This document shows, piece after piece, positions 1 through 7,765 of a stretch of DNA of 34,660 bases. The number at the start of each line of letters is the position of its first letter. The first letter of the stretch is position 1. Both the position numbers and the translations under genes were made by a program. The notes below the pieces were generated by a model. That model did not search any database, was not told the origin of the DNA, and was given only the letters and a program-made list of their open reading frames with translations. Source of the stretch: Prevotella sp. GTDB lineage: Bacteria > Bacteroidota > Bacteroidia > Bacteroidales > Bacteroidaceae. The stretch covers positions 1 to 34,660 of the forward strand of contig JAEETC010000020.1 of NCBI GenBank assembly GCA_016286585.1, read 5' to 3'.

Positions 1-565
1 CAGACAGTCCGGCTGTAGCATTTCTGGAACCACTCTGCGTCAGAAACTTTGATCCGAAGGTGAGCAGGAAACTGTCACCCTGATGGAACGATGTATCAGC
101 CTTTTGCGTAAACTGAGCAATATGGAAAGGTGGAATCGGCATGAGCACAAGTTGTCGACGTCCTTCCCAAACATCCGTCGTGTCACCCGACAATGACTGG
201 AAGGTATAGCGTTCAACCTCTCCTTCCGATGCGCCCAGTTCAAGAGCTTCCTTACTCAGACGTTTTTGGATATTCGAGTAGATCGTATTCAACAACTCGA
301 CATTGTTGTAATAATACACCAGCGAAGAGTCGAACTCTGCTGCGGTAATGTTGTATTTTCTCAACACAGCCTCCTGATGGTAGAAGTTCTGGTACTCAAG
401 ATTCTTCGATTGGTCGTTGAGTCCCCGAGACACATAATAATCGTATAACAGGTCTTCCATCTCATCCGGCTGAAGATACTTTGAAGGTATCGTAGGCTTG
501 CAGGCCGACATAAGCATCATGTAGGTCACCAACGCCATGATAAGATGTAAGACGGGCCTCTTCAT
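1..565 (-). CDS. DUF4296-type lipoprotein (3' end beyond window)
   Basis: The reading frame opens at an ATG at 565 and stays open for 188 codons to the window edge, so the C-terminus is missing. The first 22 residues are a lipoprotein signal: MKRP, a hydrophobic stretch, and lipobox MSAC with the acylated cysteine at residue 22. A short proline/lysine segment follows, then a helical acidic block containing LQPDEMEDLLYDYY. This pattern, and the position directly after lspA, are typical of the Bacteroidota family DUF4296, whose role is unknown. The start codon overlaps the lspA stop as ATGA, so the two are probably translated together. An envelope lipoprotein made beside its own signal peptidase fits, but that link is inference. 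Confidence 0.8.
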   Translation of the reverse strand, partial: MKRPVLHLIMALVTYMMLMSACKPTIPSKYLQPDEMEDLLYDYYVSRGLNDQSKNLEYQNFYHQEAVLRKYNITAAEFDSSLVYYYNNVELLNTIYSNIQKRLSKEALELGASEGEVERYTFQSLSGDTTDVWEGRRQLVLMPIPPFHIAQFTQKADTSFHQGDSFLLTFGSKFLTQSGSRNATAGLS

Positions 566-1248
566 TCTTCTTGCTTTCCTTCGTTTGGGGATTCTGGTTT
601 TTGATCCTTCTGATCCGCCACTTGAGTGAAGGAGATTTTGCTGATTTCCTGATGATAGAACAGCAAGAGCCACACGACACTCACACTGATACAGACATCG
701 GCGAAATTGAACACAGGACTGAAGAACACGAAGTGGTCACCGCCAACAAAAGGCACCCACGACGGCCAGTCAGTTTCAAATAGCGGAAAGTAGAACATGT
801 CAACCACCTTTCCCATCAGAAACGGTGCATAACCGGTGCCGAAAGGTACGAAATACGAAAGATAGAACGGTGAAGAAGCATTAAACACCAAACCATAGAA
901 CATACAGTCAATCAGGTTGCCTGCTGCTCCAGCAAGTACCATCGACAGACAGATAATATAACCCGTCTTAGCATGTTGCCTCACCAGATGCCAGATGTAA
1001 TAACCCAACAGGGCGATGGCAGCAACGCGGAACAGCGACAGGACAATTTTACTGCCGAGCTGCATACCGAAGGCCATACCGTTGTTCTCGATAAAGGTGA
1101 TATAGAACCAGTCAGTCACATGGATACTCTCGTGAAGGGTCATTGACGTCTTCACCCATATCTTGATGACTTGGTCTATCAAGAGGATGGCAAGTATCAC
1201 AAGTACTGCCATCCTGCCATTGGTCAAGAAACGCTTTGACTGACTCAC
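562..1248 (-). CDS. lspA: Lipoprotein signal peptidase (signal peptidase II)
   Basis: This 228-residue inner-membrane aspartyl protease cleaves the signal peptide of diacylglyceryl-prolipoproteins ahead of the lipobox cysteine. The family motifs are visible: an N-terminal membrane helix with ILLIDQVIK, the ENNGMAFGM segment, GAAGNLID with catalytic Asp114, and FNFADV with catalytic Asp184. It is longer than the roughly 165-residue E. coli enzyme. The extra length is a loop between the two catalytic motifs and a charged C-terminal tail, both common in Bacteroidota. The start is GTG at 1248, forming GTGA with the stop of the DksA-like gene; the next in-frame ATG, 12 codons later, would cut into the first helix. 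It lies in a tightly packed run with ileS, the DksA-like gene and the DUF4296 gene. Confidence 0.95.
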   Translation of the reverse strand: MSQSKRFLTNGRMAVLVILAILLIDQVIKIWVKTSMTLHESIHVTDWFYITFIENNGMAFGMQLGSKIVLSLFRVAAIALLGYYIWHLVRQHAKTGYIICLSMVLAGAAGNLIDCMFYGLVFNASSPFYLSYFVPFGTGYAPFLMGKVVDMFYFPLFETDWPSWVPFVGGDHFVFFSPVFNFADVCISVSVVWLLLFYHQEISKISFTQVADQKDQKPESPNEGKQEE

Positions 1249-1628
1249 TTCTTGTTCTGGTTCATCTTCGACTCCACGCTGAGGGTTGCATGGGGAACTG
1301 CACGCAGACGCTCCTTAGGAATCAGCTTGCCTGTGATACGGTCTATGCCGTAGGTCTTGTTCTCGATACGTACCAGAGCAGCCTTCAGTCCCTGAATGAA
1401 CTTCTGCTGACGAGCAGCCATCGAGATCAGTTCCTCCTTCGACTGCGTGGCACTACCCTCCTCCAAAGCCTTGTAGGTGGGCGACGTATCATCGACATCA
1501 TTGGAGTCCTGATTCGTCAGCACTCGCATCATCTGTTCGTAGTCACGTTTGGCAAGGGCCATTTTCTCGTTGATAATCTGACGGAACTCCTCGAGCTCCT
1601 CGTCAGTGTAGCGGGTTTTCTCTGCCAT
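1245..1628 (-). CDS. DksA/TraR-family protein without zinc-finger cysteines
   Basis: This 127-residue protein has the layout of the DksA/TraR family: an N-terminal acidic coiled-coil region ending in a helical hairpin, then the C-terminal signature KTYGIDRITGKLIPKERL. Family members bind the RNA polymerase secondary channel and modulate initiation with ppGpp. The start is placed at ATG 1628 (MAEKTRY); an upstream in-frame start at 1676 would add 16 low-complexity residues and lie almost against the ileS stop. Bacteroidota homologues as I remember them read YGxCRxTGK, but here the cysteine position is Asp and there is no cysteine anywhere in the protein, so it cannot form the family's zinc site. 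It lies 34 bp after ileS and overlaps lspA. Confidence 0.85.
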   Translation of the reverse strand: MAEKTRYTDEELEEFRQIINEKMALAKRDYEQMMRVLTNQDSNDVDDTSPTYKALEEGSATQSKEELISMAARQQKFIQGLKAALVRIENKTYGIDRITGKLIPKERLRAVPHATLSVESKMNQNKK

Positions 1629-1662
1629 AATAGAGTAGTTTAAGTTATTTCGTTTGTTTGAT

Positions 1663-4600
1663 TTATAATTTAGCAATCTTAATATTCAGCTTGAAGTCGT
1701 CAAAGTCAAGTTCCTGTCCATCATTGGGTTGCAGCAGGATATCATCTGCCAAAACCTGAGTTTTGATATAGTCGCCAAAGCTGGCTACAGCCTTCTCAAC
1801 CTCAGCATTCGGAGCCAGCTCCACATGGATGCGGTCGGTGATCTCCAGACCGCTCTCCTTACGGATGTTCTGGATGCGGTTGATAAGCTCACGGGCCATA
1901 CCTTCGTTCTTCAGCTCCTCGGTCAGCTCCACCTCAAGGGCGACGGTCAGGTTGCCTTCATTGGCCACCAGCCAGCCCGGGATATCCTCAGAGATGATTT
2001 CCACATCGACAGCTTCGACGGTGAGGGCCTGACCCTCTACCTCGATGCCGATGGTGCCCTGCTGTTCGAGTTCTGCAATCTGCTCCTGAGAGAGCTGGTC
2101 CATAGCGGCAGCCACACCCTTCATAAGCTTACCGAACTTCTTGCCCATCGTACGGAAATTGCACTTCACCTTCTTCACCAGTACACCGGCTCCCTCCACG
2201 AAACGGAGCTCCTTCACGTTCACCTCGTTCATGATGAGATCCTTGACAGCCTCGATATGCTTCTGCTGTTCAGCATCAACAGCAGGAATCATGATGGCCT
2301 GTAATGGCTGACGCACCTTGATGTTCACTTTACGGCGCAGAGCCAGCACCATCGATGTGATTTTCTGGGCCATCTCCATACGAGCCTCAAGATCCTTATC
2401 AATCACCGATTCATCAGAAACGGGGAACTTATCCAGATGTACGGAGTCGAGCGCACCGCCCAGATCTTTATACAGCTGGTCAGCATAGAACGGTGCAAAC
2501 GGAGCCAGGAGTTTTGCAACAGTCATCAGACAGGTATAGAGGGTCTGATAGGCCGAAAGCTTATCGTCGCTCATCTCCTTACCCCAGAAGCGCTTACGAT
2601 TCAGACGGACGTACCAGTTTGAGAGGTCGTCGTTCACGAAGGCGTCGATGAGTCGTCCTGCACGTGTCGGATCATAGTTGTCAAGCTCTGCCTCCACACC
2701 CTTGATGAGCGTATTCAGACAAGAGAGGATCCATCGGTCGATTTCTGGTCTCTTGTCTAATGCAACCTGTGACATAGAGGGGTCGAAACCATCTACATTT
2801 GCATACAGCGCAAAGAAACTGTATGTATTATACAAGGTGCCGAAGAACTTACGGCGCACTTCATCCACACCCTCCGGATCAAACTTCAGGTTGTCCCAAG
2901 GCTCCGAGTTAGTCATCATATAGAGACGGACGGCATCCGAGCCGAATTTTCCGATCATATCAAACGGATTCACCACATTACCCACATGCTTCGACATCTT
3001 GTTGCCTTTCGCATCAAGCACCAAACCTGACGAGATTACATTCTTAAAGGCCACAGAGTCGAAGATCATTGTGGCGATAGCGTGCAGGGTGAAGAACCAA
3101 CCACGCGTCTGGTCGACACCCTCGTTGATGAAGTCGCAAGGGAAGGCGATGCCCTTATCTATCAGATCTTTATTCTCAAACGGATAGTGAATCTGTGCGT
3201 AAGGCATAGAACCAGAATCAAACCATACGTCGATCAGGTCGGTCTCGCGCTTCATGGGCTTACCACTCTCAGAAACCAGTACGATATGGTCAACATACGG
3301 ACGATGCAAATCAATCTTATCGTAGTTCTCCTTACTCCAGTCGCAGGGCACGAAACCGTTGTCCTTCAAAGGATTGCTCTTCATGAAGCCAGCCTTCACA
3401 GACTTCTCGATCTCGTTATAGAGTTCCTCAACGCTGCCGATACAGATTTCCTTGCCGTCCTCATCGCGCCAAATGGGCAGCGGTGTGCCCCAGAAACGGC
3501 TGCGCGAGAGATTCCAGTCGTTCAGGTTCTCCAGCCAGTTGCCGAAACGGCCTGTACCTGTCGACTCCGGCTGCCAGTTGATGGTCTTATTCAGCTCGAA
3601 CATCCGGTCTTTCTTGGCCGTTGAGCGGATGAACCAAGAGTCGAGGGGATAATAGAGCACGGGCTTGTCCGTACGCCAGCAATGAGGATAGTTGTGTACG
3701 TGCTTCTCAATCTTCAGCGCCGTACCCTCCTGCTTCATCTCCATACAGATCACGATATTCAGGTCCTCAGCCTTAGCTGCAGCCTGCTCGTCGTACTTGC
3801 CGTCCTTGTTGAACTCAGGGGCGTATGCGTTCTTCACATAGTCGCCTGCATGATGGCCATAGGCCTCCTTATTCACGCACTTGGCAATGAAGTTATCATC
3901 GAGTTCGTCCATCACATAGTACTTGCCCTGCAGGTCTACCATCGGACGGGTCTCACCTTTCTTATTTATAAGGAAGAGGCTTGGGATGTGTGCATCCTTG
4001 GCCACCTTCGCGTCATCAGCACCGAATGTAGGTGCGATATGCACGATACCGGCACCGTCCTCTGTCGTCACATAGTCGCCAGGAATCACGCGGAAGGCCT
4101 CACTCTCCATCTCTACGAATTGGTCCTTACCGTTCTCGCCCATAAAGACCTTCTCAGGATGAGCCTCTGCATACGCCTTCACGTAGTCGGCGGCATTCTG
4201 GTCGAGCTTGGCCGAAGGCTTCACCCAAGGCATCAGCTGCTGGTACTTCAGGCCCACCAGCTCCTCACCTGTATAACGGCCTACGATGCGATAAGGCACG
4301 AACTTCTCACCCTTGTTATATTCAGGCATCTCGCCGCCATCTGTAATCGCACCCTCAGGAGCGAGATAAGCGTTCAGACGACTCTCAGCGAGGATGATGG
4401 TAATCTTCTCACCGTTGTACGAATTATAGGTCTCAACAGCCACATAGTCGATCTTCGGTCCTACGCAGAGGGCGGTGTTGGAGGGGAGTGTCCAAGGGGT
4501 CGTTGTCCAAGCTACGAAATAAGGTGTACCCCACTTCGTCCACTCTTCTTTCGGATTCAAAGCCTTAAACAACGCCGTTACCGTCGTATCCTTCACATCA

Positions 4601-5223
4601 CGATAACAACCGGGCTGGTTCAACTCATGAGAACTCAGTCCTGTTCCTGCTGCAGGCGAATACGGCTGGATAGTATAGCCTTTATAGAGCAGTCCCTTCT
4701 TATAGAACTGTTGCAGCAACCACCACAGCGTCTCGATATACTTGTTGTCGTATGTGATATACGGGTTGTCCAGATCCACGAAGTAACCCATCTTCTCGGT
4801 AAGGTCGCGCCACTCCTGGGTGTACATCATCACATTCTCACGACACTTCTTATTGTAGTCCTCCGTAGAGATATACTTTGCACTCTCCTTGTTGTCGATG
4901 TCGGCTTTCGTGATACCGAGTTCCTTCTCCACACCCAATTCTACGGGCAGTCCGTGAGTATCCCAGCCAGCCTTACGCTTCACCTGGAAGCCTTTCATCG
5001 TCTTATAGCGGTTGAAGGTATCCTTGATGGTGCGCGCCAGCACGTGGTGGATGCCTGGGTGACCGTTAGCCGAGGGAGGTCCCTCGAAGAATACAAACTG
5101 CGGACAGCCCTCGCGCTCTTCCACCGAGCGCCAGAACACGTTCTTCTCACGCCACATCTTCAGGATGTCGTCGTTCACCTTTGTCAGGTTCAAGCCATTG
5201 TGTTCAGCAAATTTCTTGCTCAT
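1663..5223 (-). CDS. ileS: Isoleucine--tRNA ligase
   Basis: This 1186-residue class I aminoacyl-tRNA synthetase charges tRNA-Ile in the cytosol. The HIGH-type motif is HPGIHH at residues 55-60 and the KMSKS-type motif is KMSKH at 742-746. The large editing (CP1) insertion lies between them and contains TTTPWTLPSNTALCV and GDYVTTEDGAGIVHIAPTFG. An anticodon-binding domain and a C-terminal extension follow. The length and the KMSKH variant match the long IleS type common in Bacteroidota. It appears to be the first gene of a minus-strand unit, with its own promoter upstream at 5275-5305 and the DksA-like gene and lspA behind it. Confidence 0.97.
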   Translation of the reverse strand: MSKKFAEHNGLNLTKVNDDILKMWREKNVFWRSVEEREGCPQFVFFEGPPSANGHPGIHHVLARTIKDTFNRYKTMKGFQVKRKAGWDTHGLPVELGVEKELGITKADIDNKESAKYISTEDYNKKCRENVMMYTQEWRDLTEKMGYFVDLDNPYITYDNKYIETLWWLLQQFYKKGLLYKGYTIQPYSPAAGTGLSSHELNQPGCYRDVKDTTVTALFKALNPKEEWTKWGTPYFVAWTTTPWTLPSNTALCVGPKIDYVAVETYNSYNGEKITIILAESRLNAYLAPEGAITDGGEMPEYNKGEKFVPYRIVGRYTGEELVGLKYQQLMPWVKPSAKLDQNAADYVKAYAEAHPEKVFMGENGKDQFVEMESEAFRVIPGDYVTTEDGAGIVHIAPTFGADDAKVAKDAHIPSLFLINKKGETRPMVDLQGKYYVMDELDDNFIAKCVNKEAYGHHAGDYVKNAYAPEFNKDGKYDEQAAAKAEDLNIVICMEMKQEGTALKIEKHVHNYPHCWRTDKPVLYYPLDSWFIRSTAKKDRMFELNKTINWQPESTGTGRFGNWLENLNDWNLSRSRFWGTPLPIWRDEDGKEICIGSVEELYNEIEKSVKAGFMKSNPLKDNGFVPCDWSKENYDKIDLHRPYVDHIVLVSESGKPMKRETDLIDVWFDSGSMPYAQIHYPFENKDLIDKGIAFPCDFINEGVDQTRGWFFTLHAIATMIFDSVAFKNVISSGLVLDAKGNKMSKHVGNVVNPFDMIGKFGSDAVRLYMMTNSEPWDNLKFDPEGVDEVRRKFFGTLYNTYSFFALYANVDGFDPSMSQVALDKRPEIDRWILSCLNTLIKGVEAELDNYDPTRAGRLIDAFVNDDLSNWYVRLNRKRFWGKEMSDDKLSAYQTLYTCLMTVAKLLAPFAPFYADQLYKDLGGALDSVHLDKFPVSDESVIDKDLEARMEMAQKITSMVLALRRKVNIKVRQPLQAIMIPAVDAEQQKHIEAVKDLIMNEVNVKELRFVEGAGVLVKKVKCNFRTMGKKFGKLMKGVAAAMDQLSQEQIAELEQQGTIGIEVEGQALTVEAVDVEIISEDIPGWLVANEGNLTVALEVELTEELKNEGMARELINRIQNIRKESGLEITDRIHVELAPNAEVEKAVASFGDYIKTQVLADDILLQPNDGQELDFDDFKLNIKIAKL

Positions 5224-5274
5224 CTTATAATGCCTTTTAAATATTCAATATTCGCTTTTGCTTTATTTGGGGTG

Positions 5275-5305
5275 CAAAGGTACATAAATATTCTGACCTG
5301 ACAAA
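5275..5305 (-). promoter_or_regulatory. Promoter of ileS
   Basis: On the minus strand a TACCTTTG -7 box (5275-5282) is preceded by TTTG (5302-5305) with 19 bases between, the standard Bacteroidota vegetative arrangement. It lies about 50 bases upstream of the ileS start. Confidence 0.75.
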
Positions 5306-5343
5306 ATAAATAATTAATTTTAATATTTTTGTCCAAAAAACTT

Positions 5344-5371
5344 TTTGTTTCAAAATTATTTCGTATCTTTG
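5344..5371 (+). promoter_or_regulatory. Promoter of the dicarboxylate carrier gene
   Basis: TTTG at 5344-5347 and TATCTTTG at 5364-5371 form a Bacteroidota -33/-7 pair about 40 bases before the ATG at 5412. It is divergent from the ileS promoter. Confidence 0.7.
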
Positions 5372-5411
5372 CAGCCAAAGAGATCTAGTCAATAACTAAA
5401 TTTACAGTTCT

Positions 5412-6854
5412 ATGGTATTAATGATTATTCAGCTCTGCATCGTTTTGGGAGCTTTGTGGGTAGGCTCGCGCTATGGCTCGCTTGCCTTGGGTGCCATCTC
5501 CGGTATAGGTCTGGCCCTTCTCGTGTTCGGTTTTGGCCTTAAGCCTGGTACTCCTCCTACGGATGTGATCTACATCATCATCGCAGCCGTCACCTGTGCA
5601 GGTATCATGCAGGCTTCTGGTGGTATGGATTGGTTGATCCAGATTGCCGAGAGACTATTGCGCAAGCATCCGGATCGTATCACGTTCCTCGCTCCGCTAT
5701 GTACATTCTTCCTAACCGTTTTGGTTGGTACAGGTCACGTCGTATACACCTTGATGCCAATCATTTGTGACATTGCATTAAAGAAAGGCATCCGTCCTGA
5801 GCGTCCCTGCGGTGTGGCCTCTATTGCTTCCCAGGTGGGTATTACTTGCTCGCCCATCGCTGCTGCCGTTGTAGCCTTCGTCACCATCTCGAATGCCAAC
5901 CATTTCGATATCACCATTCCTCGCGTGCTGATGGTTTCCATACCCGCCTGCGTCTGTGGTCTGATGGCTGCCGCAGCTGCCTCCTACCATCGTGGCCTCG
6001 ACCTCGACAAGGATCCCGAGTTCCAGAAGAAGATTGCCGATCCTGCCCAGCGTGAGTACATCTACGGTAGTGGTGCCACCACCCTCGACAAGGAGATTCC
6101 GCAGTCGGCAAAGAACGCCGTCTTTATCTTCCTCGGTGCCCTCGCTATCATCGTGATGTTTGCTGCACTTCCCGAGTTGCTGCCGTCGTATTCCACCATC
6201 AAGGCTGTGAAGGGTGCTGGCGATCTGACATTGGCCAGTGGTGTCACCATCTCGGCTTCGGCATTGGCTAAGGCAGGTGTTGTGGCAGAAGGATTTACGG
6301 AGAAGGGAATGGTTGACTTGAAGATGAACCTCGTCATCCAGATTGTGATGATCTCCGCTGCCGCCCTGATGATCATCTTCTGTAAGGCCAAACCCAAGAA
6401 AGCCGTCGCCGGTCCTGTGTGGCAGTCGGGTATGGTGGCTGTTGTCGCCATCTACGGTATCGCCTGGCTCGCCGACACCTATTTCTCCAATTATATGGCT
6501 GAGATGCAGGAAGGTCTGGAAGGTATCGTTGCAGAGTACCCCTGGTCTATCGCGCTGGTATTCTTCCTGGTATCAGTACTGATCAACTCTCAGGGAGCTG
6601 TGGTTGTGGCCATGTTGCCGCTGGCTTATAAGTTAGGCATTCCTGGCCCCGTGCTCCTCGGTGTGCTGCCTTCTGTCTATGGATACTTCTTTATTCCGAA
6701 CTATCCTTCGGATATCGCTACGGTGAACTTCGACCGCTCAGGTACAACGGTGATCGGTAAATACCTGCTGAACCACTCGTTCATGATGCCTGGACTGATC
6801 TGTGTGATCACCTCAACGATTGTTGCCTATATCCTGGCAACGCTCATCTACTAG
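5412..6854 (+). CDS. dcuB: Anaerobic C4-dicarboxylate transporter, Dcu family
   Basis: This 480-residue inner-membrane protein has about a dozen hydrophobic segments and resembles the DcuA/DcuB family, which exchanges fumarate, malate or aspartate for succinate during fumarate respiration. Recognisable segments are GTGHVVYTLMPIICDIA, GIRPERPCGVASIASQVGI, TISN and, near the C-terminus, FFIPNYPSDIATVNFDRSGTT. It is somewhat longer than the E. coli proteins (about 435-445 residues), with added segments in the central loop around residues 270-320. Succinate is a main fermentation product of Prevotella-like bacteria, so an exporter fits. The sequence alone does not separate DcuA from DcuB, and the symbol follows usual Bacteroidota naming. 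It is a single gene with its own promoter and terminator. Confidence 0.9.
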   Translation: MVLMIIQLCIVLGALWVGSRYGSLALGAISGIGLALLVFGFGLKPGTPPTDVIYIIIAAVTCAGIMQASGGMDWLIQIAERLLRKHPDRITFLAPLCTFFLTVLVGTGHVVYTLMPIICDIALKKGIRPERPCGVASIASQVGITCSPIAAAVVAFVTISNANHFDITIPRVLMVSIPACVCGLMAAAAASYHRGLDLDKDPEFQKKIADPAQREYIYGSGATTLDKEIPQSAKNAVFIFLGALAIIVMFAALPELLPSYSTIKAVKGAGDLTLASGVTISASALAKAGVVAEGFTEKGMVDLKMNLVIQIVMISAAALMIIFCKAKPKKAVAGPVWQSGMVAVVAIYGIAWLADTYFSNYMAEMQEGLEGIVAEYPWSIALVFFLVSVLINSQGAVVVAMLPLAYKLGIPGPVLLGVLPSVYGYFFIPNYPSDIATVNFDRSGTTVIGKYLLNHSFMMPGLICVITSTIVAYILATLIY

Positions 6855-6876
6855 ACTAATCCGCTGATAAACCTTC

Positions 6877-6912
6877 GGGGGGAGCAATCCGTTCGGATGC
6901 TCTCCCCTTTTT
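6877..6912 (+). terminator. Intrinsic terminator of the dicarboxylate carrier gene
   Basis: A GC-rich imperfect hairpin (GGGGAGCA pairing with TGCTCTCCCC, one 2-base bulge) is followed by TTTTT. It lies 20 bases after the stop and just before the convergent DnaJ-family gene. Confidence 0.7.
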
Positions 6913-6937
6913 GTTGTTCCCAAATGATTCTTCCAGC

Positions 6938-7645
6938 TTAATACCCATTCCGCATCTGTTGGAGCAGCGATTTCTGATGTTCCGTCAGATTCGTGGGCAG
7001 TGTCACTTGATAGGTGATGATCAAATCGCCGAAAGTGCCGTCTCCCCGATCGTAACCCTTCCCACGCAGACGAACTTTCGTGCCAGGCTGCGTTTCGGGC
7101 TTGATCTTCAGTTTCAGACGCTGGCCGTTCGACAACGTGACGATCACCTCTCCACCCAACAAGGCCGTATAGAGGTCGATGGAGACGGTGGCGTTCATCT
7201 CACCAGAATGCGTTCGTGCCTGACGGCCGAAGCCGGTGCCACCCGTCGAGAATCCCTGGAAGCCACCGAAGCCGCCACCCTGATGCCCCTTTCGTCCGAA
7301 CAGATCCTCAAAGAACGAGCTGAAACCTCTGCCGGAGCCAGAGGTGAACTGCGAGAAGTCGAAGCCGCCAAAGGGATTGCCTCCACCGGCTCCGCCGCCG
7401 AAACCTTGGAACTGCTCGGCCTGCTTCCACTGCTCACCATACTGGTCGTATTTTTTCCGTTTCTCAGGATCGCCAATCACATCGTAGGCTTCCTGAAGGG
7501 CTTGGAACTTCGCCTGTGCCTTCGGGTCGTCGGGATGCAGGTCGGGATGGAACTGCTTGGCCCTTTTAAGGTAGGCCTTCTTCACATCCTTCTGCGGAAT
7601 CGTCTTGTCGACGCCTAAAATCTTGTAATAATCAATAAATGCCAT
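6938..7645 (-). CDS. cbpA: CbpA-type DnaJ co-chaperone, short form
   Basis: This 235-residue protein starts with a complete J domain (residues 5-70) with HPD at 33-35, the loop that stimulates DnaK ATPase. A Gly/Phe-rich linker (about 80-140) follows, then one beta-rich C-terminal domain with LGGEVIVTL and GTKVRLRGKGYDRGDGTFGD. There is no zinc-finger domain, which excludes classical DnaJ. E. coli CbpA is about 306 residues and has two C-terminal substrate domains; here only the second appears to be present. The gene stands alone, with no adjacent CbpM-like regulator. It has an unusually strong Shine-Dalgarno for this phylum. Confidence 0.85.
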   Translation of the reverse strand: MAFIDYYKILGVDKTIPQKDVKKAYLKRAKQFHPDLHPDDPKAQAKFQALQEAYDVIGDPEKRKKYDQYGEQWKQAEQFQGFGGGAGGGNPFGGFDFSQFTSGSGRGFSSFFEDLFGRKGHQGGGFGGFQGFSTGGTGFGRQARTHSGEMNATVSIDLYTALLGGEVIVTLSNGQRLKLKIKPETQPGTKVRLRGKGYDRGDGTFGDLIITYQVTLPTNLTEHQKSLLQQMRNGY

Positions 7646-7650
7646 AATGT

Positions 7651-7660
7651 TTTCCTCCTA
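7651..7660 (-). promoter_or_regulatory. Strong Shine-Dalgarno of the CbpA-type gene
   Basis: On the minus strand TAGGAGGAAA lies about seven bases before the ATG. Most genes in this window lack a clear AGGAGG, as is usual in Bacteroidota, so this site stands out and fixes the start. Confidence 0.7.
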
Positions 7661-7719
7661 TTCTTGAATTGTTTTCTGTACAAAAAACTGCAAAAAGTGT
7701 GCCTAAAACACGAAAACGC

Positions 7720-7750
7720 TTGGTGAATTGGAATATTCTTCGTACTTTTG
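7720..7750 (+). promoter_or_regulatory. Promoter of the 5'-nucleotidase gene
   Basis: TTGG at 7720-7723 and TACTTTTG at 7743-7750 form a Bacteroidota -33/-7 pair. Transcription would start close to the ATG at 7766, leaving a very short leader. Confidence 0.6.
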
Positions 7751-7765
7751 CCGAAAAATTGATGT

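Noticed and set aside
3682..5301. 539-residue open frame opposite ileS
   Set aside because: It lies wholly antisense to a highly conserved synthetase and runs into its promoter. Its composition (His/Leu/Val-rich) is typical of an antisense shadow.
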